Source: Pisolithus tinctorius
Lineage: Eukaryota > Basidiomycota > Agaricomycetes > Boletales > Pisolithaceae
NCBI GenBank assembly: GCA_024663395.1
Contig: JANFAH010000004.1
Span: 2,914,001-2,978,000 of the forward strand
Direction of reading: 5' to 3'
DNA: 64,000 bases
Below, piece by piece: positions 1 to 12,021 of this stretch; position 1 is the first letter of the stretch, and every line of letters begins with the position of its first letter. The notes beneath the pieces are model-generated. The model ran no database searches, was not told the origin of the DNA, and saw nothing but the letters and a program-made list of their open reading frames with translations. Both the position numbers and the translations under genes were made by a program.

Positions 1-6
1 CACAGG

Positions 7-408
7 ATGGAGGTGGACAATGAGGGTGAAGATGAGGCGCCAGAGAAGGAGGACAATGAGGAAGAACCAGTACGAGGCAGGCAGAAGTGCCAAGCTGCCA
101 CAAAAATAATGACCCATCGATCCAGACATCAATCCTGCTCTATGAAGGCAACAGCGGAAACCATCGATGAAGATGACGTTCCTGCTCAAGGCCAATCGAA
201 ACACAAGCCTCATCCACCATCGGATGGACTATATGGTCGCGCTGCCTTAGCTTTCAGAAGGACACCTTCCCCTGACCCCCATTCCTGCAAGTCGTGCCAC
301 AGACGCAAGGTCCGATGCTACAGGAACCCCGGGAAGTCCTGCTTCCCGTGTGATGGTCACAAGATTCGATGCAGCCATGCCATAGGTGGCATTACCGCTC
401 CAACTTGA
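7..408 (+). CDS. Zn2Cys6 zinc-cluster protein, probably transposon-associated
   Basis: The 133-residue ORF has an acidic, disordered N-terminus (residues 1-25, rich in E and D) and ends in a zinc cluster. The cysteines C94, C97, C104, C112, C115 and C122 have the spacing CX2CX6CX7CX2CX6C, which fits fungal Zn2Cys6 DNA-binding domains; the first half reads CKSCHRRKVRC. No typical transcription-factor middle domain follows. Open frames at about 800-1078 contain a short heptad-like stretch (ITDLERQL) and may be later exons of the same gene. The zinc cluster and the neighbouring transposase relic suggest a DNA-binding protein carried by a mobile element, not a host regulator; that is an inference. 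The window edge may cut off upstream exons. Confidence 0.5.
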   Translation: MEVDNEGEDEAPEKEDNEEEPVRGRQKCQAATKIMTHRSRHQSCSMKATAETIDEDDVPAQGQSKHKPHPPSDGLYGRAALAFRRTPSPDPHSCKSCHRRKVRCYRNPGKSCFPCDGHKIRCSHAIGGITAPT

Positions 409-1299
409 CAGAATCCATCATGAACCAGGGGGAAAAAAGCAAGCTCGAAGTCTGTCCCCGACGATGGAGGCCCAAGAATCCCAAAGCCCAAAGGAATGTC
501 CCCAAAAGCGACACATTTCGATGGCTTCCAAAGCCACTGATGCTGGGGTTGGGCCCTCCAACCAGGGAAAGATGATCCCCGAGGGGTCTTCACTCAGTAC
601 GTTTCCAATTTCATGTATTTACCGCTGACTCAAATTTTATTCAGAGATTCGTATTCCTGCATTCAAATGCAGGGATTCCTGCCCAATCCCAGGTGCTGTA
701 TGAGCAGATTGGATCATCGAGGTTGGCCATCCATTGTGCAGGGGGTAGAGGAATCTACGGTAGCAGGTACGTTTAATCACTCCACATCTATGCTAAGTAT
801 TGTCATTAACCCTTGTATTCAAAGCAGAAACCCACCCATCGACAACAGCAGCACCCGTCCAACCCACAACCGCTGCAACTCCCAGCGCACTGTCACCTGT
901 CTGTGCCCCAATCGCCAATATTTTGCAAACATCCAACACAATCAAACAGCGAATCACAGATTTGGAACGTCAACTCTGCGATGCTGAGGCCCACACCGCC
1001 AATACTATGGGATTGAATGTACAATTTCCAAATACAACAGGACGAGACCATGCAAACACTGGACAGGATGGCATGTGAGCTGGAGGCTCTGCGTATTTGG
1101 GTGTATGGATGAGCATTGGGTGATGACCTCATTGATCTCTTTGGGCCTCTGGCAGATGAGACAAGGGTGGATAGGACAGCAGGGTGAATGAGGCTGTCTA
1201 TAATTTTACTCCTCTGTGGTATATACAATGTCTTTTTATATTTCGCATTTTAATTGACCACTGCAGCCGCATCATATACTCAACATTTACTTAGAGTGA

Positions 1300-2130
1300 G
1301 AAAAAGACAATGGCTAGACAGCCAACAGAATTGCGAAGGATAATCTCATTCTACTAAAACAACTGCTGATGTATCCCAATAGGCAGAAGCTTAGCGAATG
1401 CATGGCTTTGCGATATAGCATAGTTAACATGAAATTTAAAAAAATGAGATAGCGGGATGGTCTCATTCTGCTCAAACCGGAGTCGATGGAGCCTGATAGA
1501 TGGAACCCAAATGTGCGGGCTATGCTATTTACAGCGTTCACTTGGGATTTACAAAACACAATAACAGCTAATAATAGGATAACAATGCAAAGAAAGATAT
1601 CAGCCTGCAAAAACAGCATTCTGTGGATCCTGATAGGCACATCTGAGTCTGCTAATACAGCTGCTGATGAATCCCAATAGATGGACACCTGGCAAACAAG
1701 CAGCTATGCTATTTACAGCATTCACTTGGAGTTACAAAACAAGATAATGGCTAATAATAGGATAACAATGCAAAGGAAGATGTCAGCCTGCAAAAACAGC
1801 ATTCCATGGATCCTGATAGACAGAACCCTTCCAAATGAGCAGCCTGTGCAATATGCAAGGTTGATTATGGGACTGTCTCGACCTGCTAACATGGCATTCG
1901 ATGGATCCTGATAGATGGAACCCTTCAAAGTGAGTGGACTGTGTGAGATGCAAGGCTGAGAGCAATTGGTCATCGGATGCAAATGCAAAGCAATATTCTC
2001 ATTGCGCTAACGTAGGATCCAAGGTATGCCCACAGGTGGACATGTGCAAAAAGCGGAGTGTGAGATTGCAAGGTTCAATTCAGGGAAAAGTTGCATTCTG
2101 CTATTGTAGGAGCCAATGTATTTGATAGGC
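1300..2130. repeat. Degenerate direct repeats
   Basis: Two similar blocks follow each other with a spacing of about 187 bp, near 1521-1682 and 1708-1927. Shared stretches include ctatgctatttacagc, aataataggataacaatg and agcctgcaaaaacagcatt, each followed by a tggatcctgatag box. Further partial copies of the last box occur near 1490 and 1905. I see no convincing gene here; the short ORFs on both strands come from the repeat. Confidence 0.6.
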
Positions 2131-2639
2131 AGAAGCTTGGCAAATGAGGATAAATATTTCTCAGCAGACAGAAATACAACCAAGGGCATTCAGCCAGTCA
2201 CTAGTGCCCAATTCACCCTCTGCATTGAGCAATAAATATTCTGTTTCCCAACAATGGTTTGTTGCCATTCATCTCAGCCTGCAGATGCATGAGCCTTTCA
2301 AGACAGACGATATACATACTCATGTCATACCAGACATATCCACAATGGAAATAAAACATGTGAAAGGTGAATGAATGGGCTAGCTTGCCACTGGGCATCT
2401 CCTGCGAAGTACCGCTGACCCGCCCATCAGCTACAGGGGAATGCAAGGGCAGGGGACGGAAACTGCAGGTTCACATTGAGCTAACATTAACTACAAATCT
2501 TTCTCCAGGACAAACTGAATATCAGTCGCATTCATGGCCTGCCATTTGTGTTCAGCATGCTCGGCCAACCTCGAATACATCATCCTCTGCCTTGCTGCAT
2601 AACACCACACCCCAGGAGCTCCAATATAGGCTTCCCATC

Positions 2640-5600
2640 TGTATCTTATGCCATTCTTTTGCTCGAAATCTGAAGAAACTTATAGCCCATTGAAATTCTG
2701 ATATTACGAGCTCTTCCTCTTCTTCCCAACGATCTTTGACGGATTTTGCTCACAGCCAATGAATGTGATAAACTAATTGAAGCAAATTCATCAACCTTAA
2801 AGCACTGTTGAACAGTAAGGTCAACATACATTCAGACATCCAACTCTTTGATTCTGTGTCCGCGGGACATCAATTGACCAAAACCATGGAAGATGGGTTC
2901 CGGTGCTCCTGTGCATTTTGGGAGAAGGCCACTGTCTGCACAGCCAGGTCTTCTTTATGAAGCTCTTGATAATGTCCTAAGATATCTGCACCTGTGCCAA
3001 GTGCAACCATGGCATCTCTGCATCGATTATAAATCGTGGCCTTTTTTTACTGAGACATTGATAGTGTGGATCATATCCCAGGCCCGAGTTTTCGTAGAAT
3101 AGCTCTTAGCTGTGTGCACCACCCCCCGAAAGACAGCTGCCTTGTCTGCCAACATAAGATGGAGGCCATGTAGCGCATCATTAGCTTGACCTGTGCGAAG
3201 CTTCAGCTCCATTTCTGCAAGATTTTGAAGCCCTCGAGCTGACATGCGTCAATGCCAAGAGTGGATGGAAGCGGCAATTTGTCCTGTGGTCCTGCCAGGG
3301 TTCCATCTGAGGCAGGCAACTCATCCCCCACATCGTCCAGCCAACCATCATCCGAAGCATAATCCTGCTCGGAATTTGCATCAAGAAACGCAGTGGCTGT
3401 ATGGATTCACTGGGGAAGTGTTGGAGCCTGCTTCAAGGTGCAGCTTCAAGTAAATGCGGCATCTGTGATAAAACCCGATTGTTCAGATGAAATGCGATCA
3501 GCACGGCATGCCATAGCCAATTTTTTCAATTCTGATGCCCATTCCCCGACGTCCTTTCTGTCCATGTGAAGTGAGGTTATGGCCTCTTCTAAGCATAAAC
3601 CCACGCTAGCCAACTAGCCGCTCCATGTAGGCTTCCGCTGGGTCTTGGTTCCTCCAATAACGCTAGTTCAATGGCATGCACTGTTGGTGCTTCTCGTGAT
3701 ATGTAAGTATTTTGCATTTATCCAAAAAGGCGGAGCCATACCCACCCTTAATTGAACTTGAAGATGTCCATGGCAGATGGGTCGTGACACGATCTTGCAG
3801 TGCATGAATCTCTTGCATTGCCAGCTGTCTGCTGCTCTGCAGTCAAGGCTTCATCTAGCTTTATATATGCCTGCCTCACCAATGGCTGCTGCTCGAGCGC
3901 TTTGAGCTTCGCGATAGGCTATCCGCTTAATCTTGGATGTCAGAGAGTGCGCTGCAAGTGGATGCTCAGACTAACCAATCCGAATCATCTTCATGAAGTT
4001 GGAATCATTCATCTGGAAATCCAGCAGTTCTTGGGATGTGGTGAGGTCATCCGTGTGCAGATGTGGATGCCACGTTAAGGATGGACCACAACGTTTCAAT
4101 GATTTCTTGTCTACCCATCCAGCCCCCTTGATGAACAGCAGGGCATACCGTGCATAACATTCCTTCTTGTGCCCATGCACATGCCATATGCCGATTCCAG
4201 GGATAATCTGAAGCGACGATGGGATATCAATCAACTCACTTCGACCCACACGCTTCCGCAGATTCGTCATGTAGGAGCAGTTAATGTCATAGAAGCAAAC
4301 CACTTGTTTGATCCCTTCCATATTGTATCCCAACGCATTTGCCAAAGAGTAGTCCATGTTCAACTGTCTGCAGCGCCATCAGCAGGTGTCAAAATGACGA
4401 TTCAACCTCATACCTTTCTCCTTTTTGGAAGTCAACAACACAATGCAGATAAAAGCATCCGTGCCATGCGCATGCAGTGCCCCAATTCCGGTCGCATGAA
4501 GCTTTCCCTGGGCTGTGTTTGCCTGACTGATAGCTCTGTGGTTGTTGCAGGTGGATTTCTGTGCCTGAGCTCAGATCATGTTTTGCATGGGTTGAATGAA
4601 TTCATACCTCTGGATATGTGGAGTGGCCTTCAAATAGTCCGTAGTGTGGATTGGTCACCATATAACCTAGTCCATCCATCAACCGCACTTGATCTTCGGA
4701 TTTTGCTCATGCATGTGTTCCCTTTAAAGTTTCCGTCCATTACTACTGTGCAGGTGAACTGCCAGCTGGAGAAGGTCAGCATATGAGGATTGCAGTATTG
4801 GAGCAGCTTACTGGTCCAAATCCTCATTGGTATCAACATTTATTCCAGGCTGGGGGCATGCTGCGCAAAATAATGCCAGTCTGCCTTTCTCTGCTGACCT
4901 GGTTGTCCTGCAGAATCCATTCCATTTAAGTAGCTTGAGGTATGCCATTTCCACGCAACCCGTAGAAGCTCACATGGTATCTATCCTGATTGACCCTTCA
5001 GATATTCCAACACTTGGAACCAAAATACCAAATCTTACTGGAACTAGGTGTGGAAACACACTGGATGTGATCCGACACAACTTGCTGTAATAGTTCATAC
5101 TGGACGTTCCACATTCCAGGTTGTCCCTCAGGAAGTCATCCAGAACGTGAATGTGAATGCGGTGCTTGGCTTCTCGAACATTGAGGGAAATAGTTTGGCT
5201 CTGAGTAACTGTATGTATCGGGCTTCTGCAGTCTCGCATTCACACCAATTCACTACAATGAAATGAACACCTGTGACATCCACGATGGTGAGATATCTTG
5301 ACCCCGCTGGAGGAGAGGTGCGTTTGGGTTTTCTTCGATATCTTCCACATCTTCCCACTCTTGATCATCCATGGGCAGAGGTTCACCTGCTGCTTGCTGG
5401 GCTTGTGCGATCGCATGGGGACAGGGTGCTCCACCATGTCCCAGGTGCAACCGAACGCCAGTCTGTGGGTCTTGATGTGAATGTAATTCTGGGCAACCAA
5501 CTGATCTCTCACCATATGGAGGGCAGATTCCTTGTAGAAGTCCCCTGTCCACTGTTGGATCCTGTGGAAAGGCAGCTCTCATGACTCTTCGGCAACATTC

Positions 5601-6100
5601 TGTGCAGAATAGGGGCTGATGCAAGCAATCTGGACATCTGTACACCCCGTCGTTGCCACACCAGGTGCAGTTCCTTGGCTCTGGGGAGGCTTCCAGCTCC
5701 AGGAGTATCTTCAAGAACTCCCCCTTCCATGGAACCCATTCGGATGTAATCTCTGCGTCTGACACACCATGTGAAGTCCGCTTTCAGGTTGGCGAACTGC
5801 TGCATACCTTTTTCCGCAGTAACATCAGCTGCTGGACCGGTGGGCTCATGCTTTCATGTCCGTCGAAGGCTGAATCTGCCCATGCATCAAAGTACTTGTG
5901 GGAGCGAGACCTTGAATGCTTGGATGGCGAGGATCGGGGAGAATGGACAGGGGTTGTTGGATCTGGCTGTTTGATCGACTTCTACCAATCGATCTATATC
6001 TACCTCCAGTTCTCCGAGTCTTGACTTCCAGCTGCTTCACCCGATGGCCCAGGGTAGGACCAATCATTCTCATGCCCTTTTGAGTGCTTCCCTTGGCCAT
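2640..6100 (-). pseudogene. KDZ transposase relic (Kyakuja-Dileera-Zisupton)
   Basis: Read from 6100 down to about 2640, fragments in several frames match successive parts of a KDZ transposase. A CxC2-type cysteine cluster lies at 5590-5670 (CTWC..YRCPDC..FCTEC). Next come the block DNLECGTSSMNYYSKL with VFPHLVPVR near 5010-5130, the block VVMDGNFKGN near 4730-4750, and a core at 3971-4363 with FYDINCSYMTNLRKRV and GIWHVHGHKKECYARYALLF. The C-terminal block ELKLRTGQANDALHGL is at 3027-3245. Family members normally have an acidic DGE-type motif after the GAG; here it reads VDKKSL, so a catalytic acid appears to be lost. Frameshifts separate most blocks, so the element is not autonomous. The family assignment is strong; exact ends and exons are uncertain. 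Confidence 0.85.
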
Positions 6101-6159
6101 CTGGAGGTTGCTGATTTGACAGTATGAGGTCAGTTGTTAGAAATGCTACCGCTAGTGCA

Positions 6160-6692
6160 AGTCGCTTTATCATTTAGCTCTATTGACAGTACCTTAACAC
6201 ATGTCAGGGCATAAATACAAATGCAACTACACTGGCCTGTGCAATGCATGGCGCTGCCTTCTTATTACTGCTCAATCCCTGCCTGCACATTCCCTTCCTG
6301 CTGCAACATTACCTGGGTGCTTTGCCTGGATTATGATGGTGAATTTGGATGCTATATTAGCTGATGTAGGTGAAACAAGGTGTTCAGTATCAATATAAGT
6401 ATGGATATGATTGGGCCAGCCAACTGACAGCCCGGATGCAAACTGGGAGCTAATCCGCCTTTGGGGGATCCTGTCAAAGAGATCAGCCGATTGGATATTT
6501 CGGTCGCTTCACGGAGCTCCTGTCAAAGATATCAGCCTGATTGGATATTTCGGTTGCTTCATGGAGGTCTGAACGAATTCCTTGGCATGACCCACTAGTA
6601 CTGAAATGCATTGAGACCAAACAAGGGCACGAAAAAACTTAGCAGCCAACCATCTATTATACACCATTATACATCATACCACATCATACTCC
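6160..6692. repeat. Intergenic stretch with a 52-bp tandem duplication
   Basis: No gene is visible. Around 6471-6572 a unit of about 52 bp occurs twice in tandem; both copies contain the string gattggatatttcggt, followed by gcttca and a gga(g/g)-type box. It lies between the divergent KDZ relic and the plus-strand ORF that begins at 6693. Confidence 0.5.
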
Positions 6693-9191
6693 ATGGAGTC
6701 CCAGTATGAATCAGACACCTGGGATCAGACGGAAAGAGATGATGCTGATGGTGAGTGAGATATAGAACCATCAGATGTGGGGGAAAGGGAGGAAGAAACA
6801 TTTGAAGTGGAAGAGTTGGAGATCCTTGGGCACTGCCAGGAATGGAGGCAAGCAGGGAAGAAGAAGCCTGCAGTTCTGCTATCTATATGGGAGGAGATGC
6901 AGGGATTGGACAGGAACAAAGAGTTGAGAGGGAGCAAAGTCCAGACCAAGTGCAAGGTACACTCTAAAAGTTCTGATTCGGATGCTCACAATTCAAAGCA
7001 CCCTTGTAGCTAATACAAGATTGGTTGAAAAAGCCCCTCCGTTCAAAGAAGCCCCATTACCCTTAGATCCAGTTACAAATACTCTGTGCGGGCAGTGGTC
7101 CACGAATTGTACCAAGAGCAAATACAGGAGAGGCTTGCAAAAATGAAAGTAGAAGAAGGCGATACCCATGGAAGCAAGCAGATCCAACAGTATCAGAATG
7201 CATTGAGCTTTTATTCAGGATGACCTGATGGAGGAACAATTGGCTGCAGCTGAAGATATAGTGGAAAGGTGGAATGGGCGGAAGGCCCTGCCAGAGACAA
7301 AAGCAAGGTGCGATTTTATGAGGTCAACTTCCCAGTCTTCAATTTATCCTGGTTCCCAGGAATGCAGCCAAGTATGGGTACAAGTATGTCCGAAACTTTG
7401 CGATGGAGATGTGGAGATATTGGAATGCATAGTGTGTATGGCTGGGTGGAAAAATGAGGAGGGAACTATACAGGCATGCACGTGAGTCCACCATATTCTC
7501 CTCTAGGCCTAGGTAAGACTCATGCAATGACAGTATGGACTTCAATAATGAAATCACGGATGGGATCCCCTTCAATGATGTCCGCACACTGGAAGGAAGC
7601 TGGAGAGAGTACCTTGGGGAAACATTTGAGGAACCAGGAACACCGCCTGAGCATGATGGCGAGTCAAGTCCCGAACGTGCTCGGAAAAAGACAGCAGCCA
7701 AAGCAACAAGGACAGGCAAGGTTGACTCTGTGAAATTGGTGAAAAATGCCAATGGAGAGATTTGGATTGGAGAAATCGTGGGCCTTAGCCGGGACCAACT
7801 ACAAAAAACGGTTCACGGATTTATGACTGCTCACTACCGTGAGTGGCCAGAGTATTTAGTCTCCTCAATCTCTGATGAGTGCTATCAGGATTAGCATGCG
7901 GAAATCCCTCATCAGCAGTGCCATTCAAGAATTTGGTCATCATCAAGCGGAAATGATAGCAGCCCGCATCTTCCTGAAGGATTTACCTTCGACCACCCCA
8001 AGTCACATGTGGACACAACAGCTACCCAGCTGCTGTCCTTTTGGCGCAAGCGACAGGAAACCCATCCAAATGATGTGTTTGGATTTCAGAAATGGATCGA
8101 TCGATCTGGCAGCTGCAGCCACCAGTGGATAGAACTTTGGTACCCCTCCAGGTTGTGAGGCAGCAGAAATACCAAAAGACACCTGCCCCCAAATACAAAA
8201 AGAATCCTGGAAGGAAAAATGTCAAGGGCAAGGGTAAAGCACAGGAAGAGGGAGTGGCGATGATAGTGTGGATGATAGTGCAGATACAGCGGATGACAGT
8301 TTGGATGATCACGGAGGCTGAGGGGAGCGATGTTGGAACAGATGATCCCTCCACTAAAAGGTGCGCCATGTGTGATTTTCATGCATGACAGATCAGCACT
8401 AATGCGATTCCGGTCTTCAGGTATCTGGCGGAGGCAAAACCGTGCCAAGACACCATTCCCTTCTCGTTCCCGCTCAAATCCCCCACCAGCTGATGGTTCC
8501 CATAGCGCTCTCTGCACCTCCAGCCCATGCAAACACCCCGTGCATCGTCCACGAAATAAAGCGCTAACTGACGATAATGGGAGGGAAAGCAACGGCCATG
8601 ATTCCGATGATGAAGCTGATGAAGACACTTATTTGCCCACCCTATCCAATTCAAAGAAATCGGCAACATCCCTGAATAGTGAGCTTCCCTGCAACTTGTA
8701 TTCGCAGCAAACCTGATCTGCACTCAGGGAGCGAGTACACAACTGAACTACAGGACCACTCAGAATACACAGATGCAGATGGATTGAGAGCATTCCTTTC
8801 ACTGACCTCCCAACTGAGGAGGGGTCAACGAGCAGAAACAAAGGCGGAAAGCTGAAATCCGCCCTGAAGCGCACGCACAAGGCAAGTTCGGTCATGTTGA
8901 ATCAGTTGTCATGGCTAACAAGTTTGCGTGTGTGTTAAGTAGGCTCTGTCAGAATCGAGTGAGCCAGACATGAATCGATGTCGACCTGGGGCCAAATACT
9001 CGTCCAAGTCCAACAATAATGGATCTGTGACCTCCAATGCAGCATCTGCGAATGTGAAACAGGGCATCCCTGGGAGCACCTGGAAGTCACCTCGTGTCAG
9101 AAAGGCCCCTGCAAGGCCAGATGCAGATGTTCCATCTCCTGATGCAAAGAGATCACGCAAGCAAACAGGCAGCAATCAGAAGCAGAAGTAG
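6693..9191 (+). pseudogene. Broken transposon-associated protein of unknown function
   Basis: The best start is the ATG at 6693 (MESQYESDTWDQTERDD), with a plausible intron donor gtgagt right after. Conserved-looking segments follow in shifting frames: EVEELEILGHCQEWRQAGKK (6800-6860), a helical segment with AKMKVEEGDTHG (7130-7170), EEQLAAAEDIVERWNG (7230-7275), then DFNNEITDGIPFNDVRTLEG from 7538 and a lysine-rich tail. The last open segment (8970-9191) is basic, with KSPRVRKAPARP and a KRSRKQ nuclear-localisation-like motif. The order resembles large repeat-associated proteins I have seen in Agaricomycete genomes, which lack an assigned function. Multiple frame changes argue that this copy is dead. 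I cannot name a domain. Confidence 0.45.
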
Positions 9192-9648
9192 TTGTCGAAT
9201 CCCTCAAACATTCAGAGCGGAAACCTTTTTTGGAACTCGTGTACGTCTATAGAGGGCTTAGCCTAGTTTTACACATTAGAATACAAGTGTATGGAATGTA
9301 TGGTAGCTCATGACACCATGGTGGTTGTGAGAGGTCTTTGATATCGAGAGAGGGATAGTTAAGTGGGACAATTGAGCGGAGAGCTGAGCGGGACAGGTCT
9401 ACGTATTGGCCATGTGGAAGCACTGGTAGCTATCTATGTAGGGAGATATTGCTGCTCATCTCCCATGTATTGCTGTTACCCAAAATTTGGCTCCATCCGC
9501 CATTGTCCAACCTTGCTGAACCAAATATGGCCTGTCCGCCATTGTCCAACCTTGCTTCCCATGGTGTGAATGATATTCTCGCCATTGTTCCTACAAGTTT
9601 AAATCTTGATTGATCATCGAGCTATCAGTGAACCCATCATCGTCGAAT
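9192..9648. other. Intergenic stretch, no gene seen
   Basis: The stretch holds no supportable gene. A short duplication (cgccattgtccaaccttgct) occurs near 9500-9520 and again near 9537-9557. Confidence 0.4.
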
Positions 9649-11000
9649 ATGTCCACGAACAGTCCCGCCAAGTTCGTTTCCATCGTCAAGGTGAGGTTGT
9701 CTTCATTGTTGGATCCAGCGACCTAAGCCATCCACAGCTAATGTAAGACCAATCGAGCCAAGGCAATCTAGCTCCCGTGAAGCAGTCCAAAAATCTGGAG
9801 GAGAGGCTAGTACGACTGCGTGAGTTGCGAGAGCCAACCGCCACCAATTGTCTCAAGTGGAAGGGCGGATATGGCGGGGTCGAACATCGATATCTGGCTG
9901 AGTGAACATGATTTCTCTCCAAGCTCAACAACAAAGTTCTTTCCTATAGATTCATCTGAAAGTTTGCTGGCTCAGTTCCTGCAGGAAAGGGAGCCAACCG
10001 CTCTGGCAGAGGGCGGAATCGCAGCCGGTGAGTTGGCACGATTGCCCTTCAAGCTAATGAACAAACTAATTTTCTAGTAATGGATCCACACGAAAACTTG
10101 ATGAATCGGTTCCTGAATGAACGGGAACCAACTGCTCCCCCAGCGGATGGTATGAATGGATCTACTCGAGCAATTGCTGAATGCGCGGGAACCATCGCAC
10201 CCACCAGACGAGAAATTAAAGGATGGACGGGTCTTCAACACCTGCACAAGACGTTACTATGCAGGTCGATTTTCTGGCAGACTTGCAGAATGTGTGGGAA
10301 CCGTCTCCTCTGCCCATCACCCGCGAATCATCAAATCTGAGGGACCCATCTCCTCGACCCATTCTCCAACTAACCTGCTTGCTCAATTGCAGGATATGAG
10401 GGAACCAACATCCCCTGCATTTCAAATGTACCCGTCGAATCTTTTGACTTGGCAGTGGATGAGGACAATGGCACAAACCATTTGACTTTTGGCATGCCCA
10501 AACGATCAGAGATGAGGGATCTTTCGAAGAAATATGCAAGGTGAGCATTTATTTGGTTCTATTCATGTGATGGTGATATCCATCGTTATGTAGGTGAACT
10601 TCCATCCGAACAGCAATCTCTTCAAATGGAACAATGGGGATTGGCACCTGTTCCACGTTGCGATCAGGGTATGGGCATGAGCTTAATCTGATACACTGTT
10701 GACGTTGATAATTTTAGTCCTGCGCCTTACATGCCACGGTATCTCGCTACCGCGGAAACACCACTCCCAGCGACACGCCATTCGATCCCACCCTCGATAG
10801 GCATTGTGCATGCTGCGAATGCCATTGCGAGAGAATTGGGCACAGCTGCAAGGGACCAGTATGGTGCAGCGTCTCAGGGGCCTTCGACTGTCAATATGCT
10901 CGATTTGATGGAAGTCGTTCATTATCCACATTCCGCCTTTGAAAATTGTCCGGAGCCATTCATGCCAGCCAATCACACCCATCTCGCCAGTCTGTGGTAG
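9649..11000 (+). CDS. Protein with repeated L-x-REPT motifs, unknown function (possibly broken)
   Basis: A plausible first exon starts at 9649 (MSTNSPAKFVSIVK, followed by gtgagg). Downstream exons repeat one short motif about every 45-60 codons: LRELREPTA (about 9815-9845), LLAQFLQEREPTAL (9964-10005), LMNRFLNEREPTAP (10098-10139), LLEQLLNAREPSHP (10159-10200) and LLAQLQDMREPTSP (10378-10419), with a weaker copy near 10270-10310. The consensus is a leucine-rich amphipathic helix followed by REP(T/S). Introns with gtgagt and ctag boundaries seem to fall between the units. A Cys/His cluster (HCACCECHC) can be read near 10800-10830, but in an uncertain exon. The gene lies inside the transposon island. 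I do not recognise the family; splice structure and integrity are uncertain. Confidence 0.4.
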
Positions 11001-12021
11001 AGATGGGTATATCTACTTGGCGTGCTGGATCAAGGTGGCCTCTGTACATTTGAAGCAGACTGCCAATATCACAGGATGGCCGCGCATTGGTTTGCAAACC
11101 TAGCAATGGACTTGGTAGGTTTTACATCAATTTTTCACAATGTGGGACTGATACATAATTCCTTCAGAATCACTTAATAGCTTGATTCTGGTGACAGTAT
11201 CGCGTGCCAGTTATACTCCTCCCCTCCCAGCATGCTACCATGCATACCTCAGACACCAAGATGATGAGGTTAGCTTCTGTGAGCAAATGCAGCTAATTCC
11301 CCTTAGCGCATTTTGCATAATCGACAATATCAGCGCCATCGTCCTGCATTGGACCCCACACACAGCTGATCCCAATTCGGCTTTGCATTCCCTTGGTGGC
11401 TATATCGTTCCGAGGAATATGCAGCGGATTCCCAAAGATTGCAAGGCAAAGGATTGTTTTCTGCAGCCTGGGATTTTTTTAAGGTATGCTGCTTATTCTC
11501 GTCGCTGCAAATAGTTGATGATGGCCCAGGGCTTGTGGCCATTGCCTGAGGCGCCAATCACAGACGTCTCGATGGCCATATTGAGGAGCAGGTAAACTAC
11601 TGCATCGAAAATATTCAGAAATATGCCGATGTTGTCAATGGTCAGGGTCAACATCAACCATTTCTACGCTAGGTGGTGGCATTGCGGGTTGTTGGGCATG
11701 GCTTCAATAGTTTATGCATTTTTGACTGTGGAGTTGGTTGTATATACATTGCTGTAAATGTTGATCATTTATGAGATGCCACCCATCCGTGTGATGTCTC
11801 ACAATCCAGCCATCTGCATGATGGCCTGAGTAGTTTTACTTTTGTTGCAGTTTATGATGCAAACCCTTTAGCTCTGAGTACCCACCCAATCTATGATGTC
11901 TAAGCACCTGCCCATTTGCAAAATCTTGGCAACACCGCCCATCCGAATTCAAAGAGCCAGCATATCCTAATAAAATACGAGATCGCATCGCCTACTAAAT
12001 CTTACATTAAATTTTGCAGCT
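11001..12021. other. Intergenic stretch within the transposon island, no gene seen
   Basis: Only short ORFs on both strands are present, the longest about 110 codons (11182-11514), with no recognisable motif. The stretch separates the convergent REPT-motif gene and the dioxygenase gene. Confidence 0.4.

Noticed and set aside
1314..1988. Several 60-124-codon ORFs on both strands
   Set aside because: They arise from the imperfect direct repeats in this stretch and repeat the same residues.
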